In this document: positions 32,101 through 39,543 of the stretch, piece by piece
Numbering within the stretch: the stretch's first letter is position 1
Layout of the letters: each line of letters starts with the position of its first letter
NCBI GenBank assembly: GCA_035308565.1
Contig: DATGGK010000229.1
Location: 74,274-138,273 of the forward strand
Source: JANXLS01 sp035308565
GTDB lineage: Bacteria; Planctomycetota; SZUA-567; H5-PLA8
Direction of reading: 5' to 3'
Length of the DNA stretch: 64,000 nt
Position numbers and translations under genes: made by a program
The notes under the pieces: generated by a model
Database searches by the model: none
What the model was told of the DNA's origin: nothing
What the model saw: the letters and a program-made list of their open reading frames with translations, nothing else

Positions 32101-32405
32101 CCTTCGCCGCCGAAGATGCGTTTCACGGCTTCGCTTTTTTCCGGATGGCCGGGAACAATTGGCAGTTCGCCATCGTCGGTCGGGCTGAACGCGCTTTCCG
32201 GTTTGTCCATGCGCAGGCCGCCTTTTGCTTTGGCCGGCCCGTGGCAAAGAAAACACGTATCAGACATGATCGGGCGGATGTCGCGGTTGAATTGGACTTC
32301 GTCGTCAGACGCAAAGGCAATGAAAAATGAAAAATGCAAAATGCAAAATGAGAAAAGCGCGATGAGGGTGGACCTTGCGCGAGAGGTGCGATTGTTCAAA
32401 GACAT
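29187..32405 (-). CDS. PSCyt1-DUF1549-DUF1553 (PSD1) cytochrome-domain protein
   Basis: A 1072-residue exported protein. Signal peptide 1-32; its hydrophobic core (FCILHFSFFIAFA) is encoded by a CATTTTG word repeat. PSCyt1 domain about 37-130 with heme motif CFLCH; PSCyt2/DUF1549 about 150-370 with a second CAVCH; a galactose-binding-like insertion about 430-580; PSD1/DUF1553 about 760-1030 with FWQQFFGTGLVKTSGDFGSQG. Two stretches (VPPASSRQDSGRLEAGGT near 642, VPPASSRHDSGRLEAGGT near 848) are translated GCCGGC palindromes. Genes of this type are planctomycete/verrucomicrobial hallmarks and pair with DUF1501. Function is unproven; oxidative breakdown of sugars or glycans in the periplasm is suspected. 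Confidence 0.93.
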   Translation of the reverse strand: MSLNNRTSRARSTLIALFSFCILHFSFFIAFASDDEVQFNRDIRPIMSDTCFLCHGPAKAKGGLRMDKPESAFSPTDDGELPIVPGHPEKSEAVKRIFGGEGLMPPKSSNKTLTAAQKELIKRWVAQGAKYQKHWAYEAPVKIEPPNIDGAPNPIDAFLQARLKAAELKPATEAPREILIRRVTFALTGLPPTLKEVDAFLADTSPTAYEDLVDRLMASPRFGEEMARHWLDLARYGDTHGLHLDNERQMWAYRDWVINAFNSNEPFDKFTVDQLAGDLIPNHSREQVVATGYNRCNITTGEGGSINEELIYRYAVDRTATMTQTWLGMTAGCAVCHDHKYDPISQKEFYSMYAFFNSAADPGMDGNALLTAPSVRLATPEHEKKLAEFDSQLAAKQKALDEKTAAIAYEDPAKAATKPPVSSIEDVWLDDDFPKGAAVKASPGQPTAWLTAAQGAPVFSGTRALKRSDKGLAQDYYDSGAAPIELPQDAEIFCHVYVDPKDPPKTIMLQFHTGGDWKHRAVWGDYEAIDWGAKNTTQRVKIGAMPEAGKWVKLSFPASKLGLSVETKISGIALTLTGGTVYWDKMGVTGKSDPASDPRRSFAAWWKERAGKDSPEAPKDIAALLKAGPLSVPPASSRQDSGRLEAGGTNDSEKKVLVYYLQNVCVDSKKELQAPAQELAKLKADRDAFDKDTPGTFVYNDLAKPRDSFVMMRGQYDKPGDKVEPNTPAVLPPLKKSDAKARATRLDLAHWIVAPENPLTARVAVNHFWQQFFGTGLVKTSGDFGSQGQPPSHPELLDFLAVTFRENGWNVKALVRGIVTSDAFRRSSVFVPPASSRHDSGRLEAGGTVLDPENRLLARGPRLRLDAEQIRDNALYVSGLIDLTMGGKGARTYQPDNIWEPVGFVGSNTRFYKRDTGSALYRRSIYCFLKRTAPPPFMSNFDAPSREQPCTRRERSDTPLQALQLMNDVQHVEAARAFAERLLSDGGASADERIAFAYRTLLARAPEADELAIVKAELQAHLERYAKDAEAAKNLIAQGESKPKANAKPEELAAYTLVVNMLLNLDETVTRN
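29861..29917 (+). repeat. GTACCGCCGGCTTCCAGCCGGC palindrome within the PSD1 gene
   Basis: A long inverted repeat, TGTACCGCCGGCTTCCAGCC on the left and GGCTGGAAGCCGGCGGTACA on the right, around a GAATCATG centre. Read in frame by the PSD1 gene. Confidence 0.92.
30460..30514 (+). repeat. Second GTACCGCCGGC palindrome within the PSD1 gene
   Basis: Nearly identical to the copy 600 bases away, with GAATCTTG at the centre, also in frame. Confidence 0.92.
32323..32351 (+). repeat. CATTTTG word array encoding a signal-peptide core
   Basis: On the minus strand CATTTTGCATTTTGC then ATTTTTCATTTTTC units encode the hydrophobic segment of the PSD1 signal peptide. Confidence 0.85.
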
Positions 32406-32491
32406 GCAGCCATTCCCCATTACCTTCGTACACTATACAAACGAAGACGCGCGAGGTTAGATAAGTTTTGCGCAGGAATATTAATATTTTG

Positions 32492-32566
32492 CGTCAGGAG
32501 CGGCGGCACCCCTGCCGCCGTTATTCCTCATTCTAACCCGCGGCGGCAAGAGTGCCGCCGCTCCAT
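32492..32566 (+). repeat. Hairpin repeat GGAGCGGCGGCAC...GTGCCGCCGCTCC
   Basis: Arms GGAGCGGCGGCA(C) and (A)GTGCCGCCGCTCC lie around an inner pair TGCCGCCG/CGGCGGCA, separated by an AT-rich loop, in the gap between argH and the PSD1 gene. It ends next to the argH stop. Confidence 0.85.
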
Positions 32567-34006
32567 TCACTCTTTCCGCCGCGCGCGCTTTTTGCCGCCC
32601 ATCGCGCCTTCGTCGCGCAGCTTCACCTTCCAGCCTTCGATTTCCTTGCGCACAAATTTCGGATTCGGCGAACCGCTCGACGCATACGTGTTGACCGCGC
32701 GCTTGGCGCTCAACACCGAGCGCGCCTCCTCCGTCAAAAACGAATGCGCCGCGCGCAATTCGTCCACGCGCAAATCCGATAGCTGCCGCCCCTGGTCCTC
32801 GGCCAGCTTCACCAAACCGCCCACGACGTGATGCGCCTGCCGAAACGGAATGCCTTTGCGCACGAGGTACTCCGCCAGCACCGTCGCGTCCATGTAGCCG
32901 AGTTCGCACGCCTCCAGCAGCCGCTCCGTTTTGAACGACACCGCGCGCAGCAGCGGCTCGAGAATTTCCAGCGAGCCTTTGAACTGCTTCGTCGAGCTGA
33001 ATAGCAATTCTTTGTCTTCCTGAAAATCGCGGTTGTATGCCAGCGGCATGCCCTTCGTCAGCGTGACCAGATGGCTCAGCAGCGCCACGGAGCGCCCCGT
33101 TTTGCCGCGAATCAATTCCAGCACGTCCGGATTCTTTTTCTGCGGCATGATCGAACTTCCGGTGCAAAACGCGTCGTCGATGGCGATGAAACTAAATTCG
33201 GTGGTCGCCATCAGCACAAAATCTTCGGCCAGCCGCGACAGATGCAGCGCGCACGCCGTCATGCAAAACGCGAATTCGAGCAGGTAATCGCGGTCGGCGG
33301 TTGTGTCCATCGAGTTGCGCGTGACGCCGTCGAATTCAAGCAGCTTCGCAACCATCGCGCGGTCGATCGGCAGCGACGTGCCCGCCAGCGCGCACGCGCC
33401 CAGCGGCAAAATATTCGCGCGCTTGCGGCAATCGGCGAAGCGCTCGCGGTCGCGGTCGAGCATCTCCACGAACGCGAGCAAATAATGCCCAATCGTGACC
33501 GGCTGCGCGCGCTGCAAATGCGTGTAGCCCGGCATCACGTCGTCGGAATGTTTGTCGGCGAGCTCGACCAGTGCCGCCTGAACCAGCGCGAGCTTGTGGC
33601 GGATCTCGTCGATCTCCTCGCGCAGCCAGAGCCGTTCGTCGAGCGAAATCTGATCGTTGCGTGAGCGCGCCGTGTGGAGTTTGCCGGCCGTCTCGCCGAT
33701 CTTCTCTTCGAGCGCCTTCTCGATGTTCATGTGGATGTCTTCAAGCTCCGGCCGGAACTTGAACGCGCCGCTCTCGATCTCCTGCAAAATCTCGTTCAAG
33801 CCGCGAAGGATCAACTCCATGTCGTCGCGCGTGATCAGGCGCACTTCGCACAACATGCGCGCGTGCGCCATCGAACCGGCGATATCGTGGCGGTACAACA
33901 CCCAGTCGTACGAGATCGACTCGGTGAAGGCTTCGGTGCGTGCGTCCGTGGCTTTGCTGAAGCGCCCGCCCCAAAGTTTTTCGGGAGATTCTTTTTTGGA
34001 TGACAC
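32567..34006 (-). CDS. argH: Argininosuccinate lyase
   Basis: A 479-residue homotetrameric enzyme that splits argininosuccinate to arginine and fumarate, the last step of arginine synthesis. Family marks in order: LWGGRFSKATDARTEAFTES at the start, LEDIHMNIE, HTARSRNDQISLDERLWLR, MPGYTHLQRAQPVTIGHYLL (catalytic His), the signature loop GSSIMPQKKNPD near residue 282 and TKGMPLAYNRDFQEDKE. All key residues are present. A GTG start before SSKKESPEKLWGG is preferred because further upstream codons read into a repeat; the SD is weak. The last ten residues form a basic tail (GGKKRARRKE). No other arg genes are nearby. Confidence 0.93.
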   Translation of the reverse strand: MSSKKESPEKLWGGRFSKATDARTEAFTESISYDWVLYRHDIAGSMAHARMLCEVRLITRDDMELILRGLNEILQEIESGAFKFRPELEDIHMNIEKALEEKIGETAGKLHTARSRNDQISLDERLWLREEIDEIRHKLALVQAALVELADKHSDDVMPGYTHLQRAQPVTIGHYLLAFVEMLDRDRERFADCRKRANILPLGACALAGTSLPIDRAMVAKLLEFDGVTRNSMDTTADRDYLLEFAFCMTACALHLSRLAEDFVLMATTEFSFIAIDDAFCTGSSIMPQKKNPDVLELIRGKTGRSVALLSHLVTLTKGMPLAYNRDFQEDKELLFSSTKQFKGSLEILEPLLRAVSFKTERLLEACELGYMDATVLAEYLVRKGIPFRQAHHVVGGLVKLAEDQGRQLSDLRVDELRAAHSFLTEEARSVLSAKRAVNTYASSGSPNPKFVRKEIEGWKVKLRDEGAMGGKKRARRKE

Positions 34007-34070
34007 AGCTCTTCTGAAATCCTCGGCGCCCAGTTTTGCCAGGCGCGACGCTGAAAAAATCAACGGCCCG

Positions 34071-34225
34071 TGGTGCAGGCGTCTCGCCTGCACCTGTTTC
34101 GCAAAGCGAAACGTCGTTGTCGCCCCGGAGGGGTTTGAGATGGTAGCCGGGGGTTGAGGGCGTACTCGCCCGATACCCCCGGTATTGTTCCGTGCGCACC
34201 TCGACCCCGGAGGGGTCGAAGAGGG
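34071..34225 (+). repeat. Composite repeat: GTGCAGGCG hairpin plus CCCCGGAGGGG REP
   Basis: GTGGTGCAGGCGTCTCGCCTGCACC and TTTCGCAAAGCGAAA form two hairpins (same composite as 56610 and 61387). They are followed by CCCCGGAGGGG, a GGGGG/CCCCC imperfect hairpin around GGCGTACTCGCC, and a second CCCCGGAGGGG. The latter has the same design as the REP units near the RAYT gene. Confidence 0.85.
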
Positions 34226-34246
34226 CAGCAGCAGAGCGGACGGTGG

Positions 34247-34327
34247 TTATTTCTTCTTCGATCTCAATTTGCGGTTGCGGCGTTTTTTGCTGCCGATTTT
34301 GCGCCGGCGGCGCGGTTTAAATGCCAT
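34247..34327 (-). CDS. 26-residue highly basic small protein
   Basis: ATG plus 25 codons encode MAFKPRRRRKIGSKKRRNRK and a short LRSKKK tail: 16 of 26 residues are Lys or Arg. A GAGGA SD lies eight bases before the ATG, which argues for real translation. Size and composition recall tiny ribosome-associated proteins such as bTHX or the bacterial COX24/AURKAIP1-like proteins, but the similarity is compositional and no family is assigned. It stands alone between the membrane protein gene and argH. Confidence 0.6.
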   Translation of the reverse strand: MAFKPRRRRKIGSKKRRNRKLRSKKK

Positions 34328-34446
34328 GCGAACGTTCCTCAGATAAAGTTGACACAATCAATGCGAAGCGACGGGCCGCGCGCGACAAGTGTCTGGGTAA
34401 TGGGTGTTCGATTATGCAGAGGTGTAAAGAAATTGCAAAAACGATT

Positions 34447-34965
34447 TTACGCACCAACCGCGCTCGCCAATTTTCTGCCGCGGTAAATCCTCCAGCACAA
34501 AATCAACCCGCCAATAAAACCCGCGCCGTAGCTGGCCAGATGCATCCACAGGTCCGTCAGGAACGCGGCGTGCTTGTCTGTGGGAACGCGCGAAGCAAGT
34601 GGCTCCAGCAAGTACACGGCGCCGGATTGCGCCGCAAGATAACCGACAAGTCCCGCAAGCAGGGAAATGCCCGCCATGCAAAAAAGCAGAATCGATAGCG
34701 GGCGGATTAACGATCTAGCGGAACGTTTCGGCCGCTCTCCGCACCGCGCCGCACATGCCATCGGAATACCGAGCAGCAGCCCGACCCACCATGTTGCAAT
34801 CACGCCCCATCCCAATGCCAGAAGTGTTGGATCGTCAGTGTCGAAGATGCGCGGATGCCCGATCGTAAAATACTCAACGCAAATCCGCGCCGTGAGCTGG
34901 TCGTGAACCACGCCGTAAAATATCGCCGCACCAATGCAAAGTAGGATAATGTAGAGCGACTGCAA
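34447..34965 (-). CDS. Conserved multi-pass membrane protein, unknown function
   Basis: A protein of about 172 residues with four predicted membrane segments: residues 4-20, 45-65, 85-110 and 140-160. The segment ARICVEYFTIGHPRIFDTDD and WGVIATWWVGLLLGIPMA are characteristic of an uncharacterised membrane family seen in PVC and other bacteria. Two starts are possible. TTG at 34965 has an AGGAG SD provided by the adjacent heptad array. A GTG at 35067 overlaps the stop of the WD40 gene (GTGA) and would add 34 residues of translated heptads. The former is preferred because it begins just before the first membrane segment. Confidence 0.72.
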   Translation of the reverse strand: MQSLYIILLCIGAAIFYGVVHDQLTARICVEYFTIGHPRIFDTDDPTLLALGWGVIATWWVGLLLGIPMACAARCGERPKRSARSLIRPLSILLFCMAGISLLAGLVGYLAAQSGAVYLLEPLASRVPTDKHAAFLTDLWMHLASYGAGFIGGLILCWRIYRGRKLASAVGA

Positions 34966-34966
34966 C

Positions 34967-35063
34967 TTCTGACTCCTGACTCCTGACCCCTGACCCCTGA
35001 CTCCTGACTCCTGACCCCTGACCCCTGACTCCTGACCCCTGACCCCTGACCCCTGACCCCTGC
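34967..35063 (+). repeat. TGACTCC/TGACCCC heptad array
   Basis: About 13 heptads between two minus-strand genes; the right edge touches the stop codon of the WD40 gene. The array is open in the minus-strand frame of the membrane protein gene. Confidence 0.9.
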
Positions 35064-38000
35064 TCACTTCGGCGCCTCAAACGCCCCTAGCAACTTCCCG
35101 TCGTTGCTGTCCCACGCGCGCAGCACGCTGTCGTCGCCGCCGGCTAGAACGGTCTTCCCGTCCGCCGTCACCGCCGCCGATTGAATGAAGCCTTTGTCGT
35201 TCCCAAAATTCCGCGCATCGTTCCCGTTGTCTTCGCGAAGCAGCTTCAGGCTATTGTCCGCGCCCGCCGCCAGGATCAAATTCTGCCCGGGCATGTAGTG
35301 CACGGACGTGACTTCCTTTCGAAAACGGTTTTCCACATTGAATTTCTGCTCGCCCGTAATCGCGTCCCAGAACTTCACGGTCTTGTCCGCGCCTGCGCTC
35401 GCGAGAATTCGTCCGTCGCGCTTCCACGACACACTCATCACGTGATCGGTGTGCCCTTCAAACGTCCGCACAAGCTTTCCGCTCGCCGCATCGAAGACGC
35501 GAATGAATCGATCCGCCGAGCAGCTTGCGAGCAGTTTTCCGTTCGACGTGAACGCCAGCCCAAACACCGTGTCGCTGTGCGCGTCTTTGAATTCGCGCAC
35601 CAGCGTCCCGTCGTTCACGTTCCACAATTTCACTTCGCCTGACCGCGACGGCACGCCGCTGCCGGTGGCCAGCCACTTTCCGTCTGGGCTGAACTGCAGC
35701 GCCATCACGCGCCCCGCCAGCGGCGAATCGTCGCTGTTCGTTCCGATGATCCGCAACAGTTTCCATTCGGCATTCACGCTCCAGACAATGCAGCCGTTGT
35801 TCCCAGCGATGAGCAACCGGTTGTCGTCAAGGAATTTCAGCGCGCTGATGCTCTCGATTTTTGTGCGAAGGCACTCACCGGCCTTCGCGTTTTCAGTGCT
35901 CACAAACGAGACCAAGCCGCCCTCGCCCGCTATGGCGAAGAACGCGCCCGACGGTGCGCACGCCGCCGCGAACAGCGGCTTCTCGCTCGCCGCCGCGGCT
36001 TTGTTCGCGGCTTCAACTTTTTCGCCGCTCTGCTTAAGCAGCGTTTCGTTCTCCGCCAGCGCCGCTTTGAATTGCGCCAGATCGCCGTCCAGTTTTTTCA
36101 AAGTCGCTTCCGCGCGCTCATTCGTTTGGCTCGCTACGTCCCGCGCCAGCATCGCGTTCTTGTTCGCGTCGAAAGCCTCGTTGAAAGTCCTTTCGGCGGC
36201 TTTGAATTTGTTCGCCGCATCCGTGTTTTTCGCAGTGGCGTCGGCAGCCGCCTTTTCGGCGGCGCCGCGCGCTTCAGCCGCACTCTTCGATTTTGCGTCC
36301 GCTTCCTGCGCGGCCTTTTCGGCCATCGCGTGCATCGCCATGTCGCGTTCGAAAGCTAGTTTCGCCGCGTCGAATTGCGATTGCGCCGCCTTCAAGGCGT
36401 CTGGCGTGGGTTTGGCCGCGGCGTCCGCGCCGTTGGCTTTCGCCTGCAGTTCCTGCAGCGCTTTTTCCGCGGTGGCTTTCGCTTCCGCGGATTTGTCGAA
36501 CGCCTTTTTGAGCGCCGCGCTCTTCTCCGCCGCCGCTTTCGCTTCCGCCGCCGCATCGGTCGCGGCTTTGACCGCGGCGTCCTTCGCTTCCGCCGCCTTC
36601 TTTAACGCAGCGGCCATTTCATCAGCAACTTTCTTGGCAGCATCTTTTTCTGGCGTCGCTTTCTTCAACGCCTCCGCCTTCGTCTCCGCGTCTTTGATCG
36701 CTGCCGCTTTTGCATCGACAGCTTTCTTCAGCGCCTCAACGGCAGCCTTTTGATCCTTCTCGGCGTTTTGCAGCGCCGTTTTGTTGTAATCGACTTCACC
36801 TTTATAAAACGCCGCATCGCGCTCGGCGGCGGCTTTGGTTTCGTAGGCGATGCGGTCCCCCTTCGCTTCGCCCTGCCCCTGTCCGTTCTCCGCGTTCCAC
36901 ACTTTCGCGCGCGCAGCGCCGGCGGTGGCGAAGCGTTTGAAATCCGGCCGCGCCGCAAACGCCGAAACCGTTCCGCCCAAATCGAATTTGCGCGCCTGCC
37001 CGCCGTCCGCGAAATTCCATTGAATCATCGAACCGTCCGCGCTGCCCGAAAGCAACTGCTTGCCTCCATTAATGAATTCCAGCGCATTGACCGCGTTGCC
37101 GTGCCCCTTTATTTCGCGCACGCTCAATGCTTCGTAATCGAAATTCAACGGCATGCGCCAGACCCGAATGCTGTTCTCCGCGCCGGCCGAAACGATCTGC
37201 CGCGTCTCTTCGTGGAACGCCACCGCGTTGACCGGAACGGGGCTGAAAATCTCGCCCCTGAGCGCGCCGTCGCTGGCGTTCCAAATCCGGATCAAACCGT
37301 CTGCTGATCCGGAAATCAGCAGCGCACCGTCGGCCGAGAACGCCAGCCCATTGACCGCCGCCGAATGCGCGTTGAACGACAGCAGCAATTTCGCGGTGTC
37401 CACATCCCAAATTTCCACGCGCCCGTCGGCCATGCCTTTCGCCGCGCGGTGCGGAGGCGCATGAAGCGCCACACATTTCACCTGCGACGGTTTCGCCTTG
37501 GGATCGTTCAAATTCCCCAATTCAGCCGGCGGTTGCCTGCGCCAGATTTTCACGCAGCGATACCCGCCTGACGCCAGCAGATTTCCGTCGGGACTGAAAC
37601 TCAGCGATTCGACGAAGTCGCGGTCGGCTGCGTTGCCCAATCCGTCCTTCGTCAGCGCTGGATCGGCCAGGCGCGCGGACAATTGGCCCAGCGGCAAGCT
37701 GTACAAATAAACCTGATTTGCGCGCGAACACGCCGCGGTCTGCCCGTCGCCCGTGACATCGACCGCCAAAATCGGGTTCAATCCCGACGGCAGCGCGCGC
37801 CACACCACTTTTTCGACGCCTGCGTTCGCATCGCCCAACGCGCCCTGATCAATCCACAATTTGATAAGCCCAAGCTGTTCGGGCGTGAGCGGCACCGCGC
37901 CGACGTTGTTCTTCCCCGGCGGCATGTACGAATCTGCATCGCGCCCGCTGCTCACCTTTATAAGGAGGCTCTCCGCGCCCTTCCCCGGCACGACCGCCAG

Positions 38001-38261
38001 CCCGCTCTCGCCGCCTTTGCGAATCGACGGCGGATTTTCGAGAATCAGATCGGCTTTCGGTTTCACATGCCCGTGACAAGCCAGGCAATTCTTGCGCAGA
38101 ATCGGCAAAACTTCTTTCGCGAAATCGACGGGGCCGTGGCCCTTGAGCTCCGCAATGGGCGTAATCGGGTAGCCTTTTTCAGCGGCGGAAAGTGTTGCAG
38201 CAAGAATTGCCAGAGCCGCGCACGTCAGTAAGCGGCATTTTGGAGATCGAATCGACTGCAT
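35064..38261 (-). CDS. Exported WD40 protein with planctomycete cytochrome domain and long Ala/Lys coiled coil
   Basis: A 1065-residue exported protein. Signal peptide MQSIRSPKCRLLTCAALAIL ending LSAAEKG. A PSCyt1-type domain (about 45-140) has the heme motif CLACH and a SYMPPGKNN segment. WD40 repeats occupy about 194-460 and 787-1060 (for example SFSPDGNLLASGGYRCVKIW and LASAGADKTVKFWDAITGEQ), enough for one seven-blade or larger propeller split in two. Between them lies a 280-residue Ala/Lys/Glu-rich helical region (about 474-754) of KAAAEAK-type repeats. Such proteins accompany the PSD1/DUF1501 genes in planctomycetes; both sit in this region. Confidence 0.88.
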   Translation of the reverse strand: MQSIRSPKCRLLTCAALAILAATLSAAEKGYPITPIAELKGHGPVDFAKEVLPILRKNCLACHGHVKPKADLILENPPSIRKGGESGLAVVPGKGAESLLIKVSSGRDADSYMPPGKNNVGAVPLTPEQLGLIKLWIDQGALGDANAGVEKVVWRALPSGLNPILAVDVTGDGQTAACSRANQVYLYSLPLGQLSARLADPALTKDGLGNAADRDFVESLSFSPDGNLLASGGYRCVKIWRRQPPAELGNLNDPKAKPSQVKCVALHAPPHRAAKGMADGRVEIWDVDTAKLLLSFNAHSAAVNGLAFSADGALLISGSADGLIRIWNASDGALRGEIFSPVPVNAVAFHEETRQIVSAGAENSIRVWRMPLNFDYEALSVREIKGHGNAVNALEFINGGKQLLSGSADGSMIQWNFADGGQARKFDLGGTVSAFAARPDFKRFATAGAARAKVWNAENGQGQGEAKGDRIAYETKAAAERDAAFYKGEVDYNKTALQNAEKDQKAAVEALKKAVDAKAAAIKDAETKAEALKKATPEKDAAKKVADEMAAALKKAAEAKDAAVKAATDAAAEAKAAAEKSAALKKAFDKSAEAKATAEKALQELQAKANGADAAAKPTPDALKAAQSQFDAAKLAFERDMAMHAMAEKAAQEADAKSKSAAEARGAAEKAAADATAKNTDAANKFKAAERTFNEAFDANKNAMLARDVASQTNERAEATLKKLDGDLAQFKAALAENETLLKQSGEKVEAANKAAAASEKPLFAAACAPSGAFFAIAGEGGLVSFVSTENAKAGECLRTKIESISALKFLDDNRLLIAGNNGCIVWSVNAEWKLLRIIGTNSDDSPLAGRVMALQFSPDGKWLATGSGVPSRSGEVKLWNVNDGTLVREFKDAHSDTVFGLAFTSNGKLLASCSADRFIRVFDAASGKLVRTFEGHTDHVMSVSWKRDGRILASAGADKTVKFWDAITGEQKFNVENRFRKEVTSVHYMPGQNLILAAGADNSLKLLREDNGNDARNFGNDKGFIQSAAVTADGKTVLAGGDDSVLRAWDSNDGKLLGAFEAPK

Positions 38262-38295
38262 GAATGAGTCCGTGATCGCATGAATTATGCTATGA

Positions 38296-38311
38296 CTGTT
38301 ATCCATAACAG
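38296..38311. promoter_or_regulatory. Possible operator: CTGTTAT-CC-ATAACAG inverted repeat
   Basis: A perfect 7-bp inverted repeat with a two-base centre lies about 35 bases upstream of the WD40 gene start, next to a CATAAT hexamer. It could be a binding site for a dimeric regulator. It is not one of the dispersed repeat families. Confidence 0.35.
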
Positions 38312-38347
38312 TGTTTGACCCATTAAGTACACCGGAAGTTGCGCAGT

Positions 38348-39469
38348 TTACGCCGCGCGTTTGAACGCCACATACTTCTTATACGGCGAATCGCCCTTCC
38401 ACGTAAACGCCTCCGTATAATAGTGGAGCAGACTTAAATACCCGATGAAGCCGAGCGTGATCGCGTTCGGGACGCTGACATTAAACAGCCGCACGGTCAT
38501 CGCGTCGAACGCCTGATCGCCGTACGCTTGCAAGGCAAACGTCACCGCAATCGCCAGCACCGGCACCGCCAGAAACGCGCTCACGTGCAGCGCGTTCAGC
38601 ATTTTGTACAAAGAATTCTTCGCTTGCGCGTGATGCCGGTTGTAGTCGTGCGCCATGTAAAAAACGAACGCCGTGACATCGTGAACCACGCGCGGCCCAA
38701 GCACCGCGAAGAAATAATATTGCTTCGAGTACAGAATCACGCTCGTCATCGTCATCGCGCTGTTGGCTACAAAAAACGCCCGCCCCATCGGCTGAGCGAT
38801 TCGGCGATAGAGCACGCACGCCAACACAAGCGTCACTGCGCACGACGCAATCATCAGCCACAGCAGAATCGTTTTCTGTTCCGGCGAAAAAACGCTTTCG
38901 AGAAAGATCGCGTTGTACAGCACAATCCCGCCGCCAATGATCGACCACGCCCAGCATTGAAACACCAGCCCGCTCAGCCGCGCCGTCGCATTGCCGATTC
39001 CAATCTGCTGCTTCACCACATGAACCACCGTCGCGGTCGCGATGAGCGCAAAAAGGACATTGTACGCCGTGCGTTCGTCGCTGATCGCGCGCAGGAAAAA
39101 ATAACCGCCGCCAAAAAACGCCGCGATGAACAGCGTCGCCAGAAGCAGGCGCATTTTGAAGCGTTCGATGTACTCGCGATTGCTGAAGAGAATAATGTTG
39201 CTGGCGATGATGTGCGGCGTTCCAAACAGCAGCGAGAGCCAGAAAAAACGCTCCGGCGCCAGCGGCAAATACGGCAGCAGCGCCGAATGAAAAAAAACGC
39301 TGTCGATCAGCCACGCGAGCAAGCACAGCGGCAGAATCGCATAAATCCAGAGCAGCAGTTTGAAGGAAATGGAAACCGGCACCGCCGAAGTTTTGGCGGG
39401 TGCCACTGGTAGACTCGGTACCCCAAGTCTGCCAGTGCCGCCTCCACTTTGTACGCTGGGCTGAATCAT
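38348..39469 (-). CDS. Multi-pass membrane protein with conserved His pairs
   Basis: A 373-residue protein with about nine membrane segments. Histidines in or near membrane segments (FGTPHIIASN, VVHVVKQQIGIGN, GPRVVHDVTAFVFYMAHDYN with RHH, and LLHYYTEAFTWKG) recall metal-dependent membrane enzymes such as desaturase-like proteins, but no established His-box spacing is met, so no function is given. The N-terminal 25 residues (QSGGGTGRLGVPSLPVAPAK) are encoded by a CACTGG...CCAGTG inverted repeat, so the biological start may lie further downstream, near the first membrane segment. Confidence 0.72.
   Translation of the reverse strand: MIQPSVQSGGGTGRLGVPSLPVAPAKTSAVPVSISFKLLLWIYAILPLCLLAWLIDSVFFHSALLPYLPLAPERFFWLSLLFGTPHIIASNIILFSNREYIERFKMRLLLATLFIAAFFGGGYFFLRAISDERTAYNVLFALIATATVVHVVKQQIGIGNATARLSGLVFQCWAWSIIGGGIVLYNAIFLESVFSPEQKTILLWLMIASCAVTLVLACVLYRRIAQPMGRAFFVANSAMTMTSVILYSKQYYFFAVLGPRVVHDVTAFVFYMAHDYNRHHAQAKNSLYKMLNALHVSAFLAVPVLAIAVTFALQAYGDQAFDAMTVRLFNVSVPNAITLGFIGYLSLLHYYTEAFTWKGDSPYKKYVAFKRAA
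39394..39445 (+). repeat. CACTGG-AGACT ... AGTCT-CCAGTG inverted repeat in a gene start
   Basis: The arms CACTGGTAGACT and AGTCTGCCAGTG surround CGGTACCCC. The repeat sits within the first codons of the membrane protein gene. The CTGGC/GCCAG half resembles the units at 18268 and 58963. Confidence 0.8.
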
Positions 39470-39543
39470 GCGCGCTCAATCCAACTGTTCTTCCTTTGCG
39501 CCTTTCTCCGCGCCTTTGCGCCTCCGCGTGAGACAAACGAACC

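Noticed and set aside
34967..35067. Independent gene made only of heptads
   Set aside because: Frame openness follows from the repeat unit and does not by itself indicate translation.
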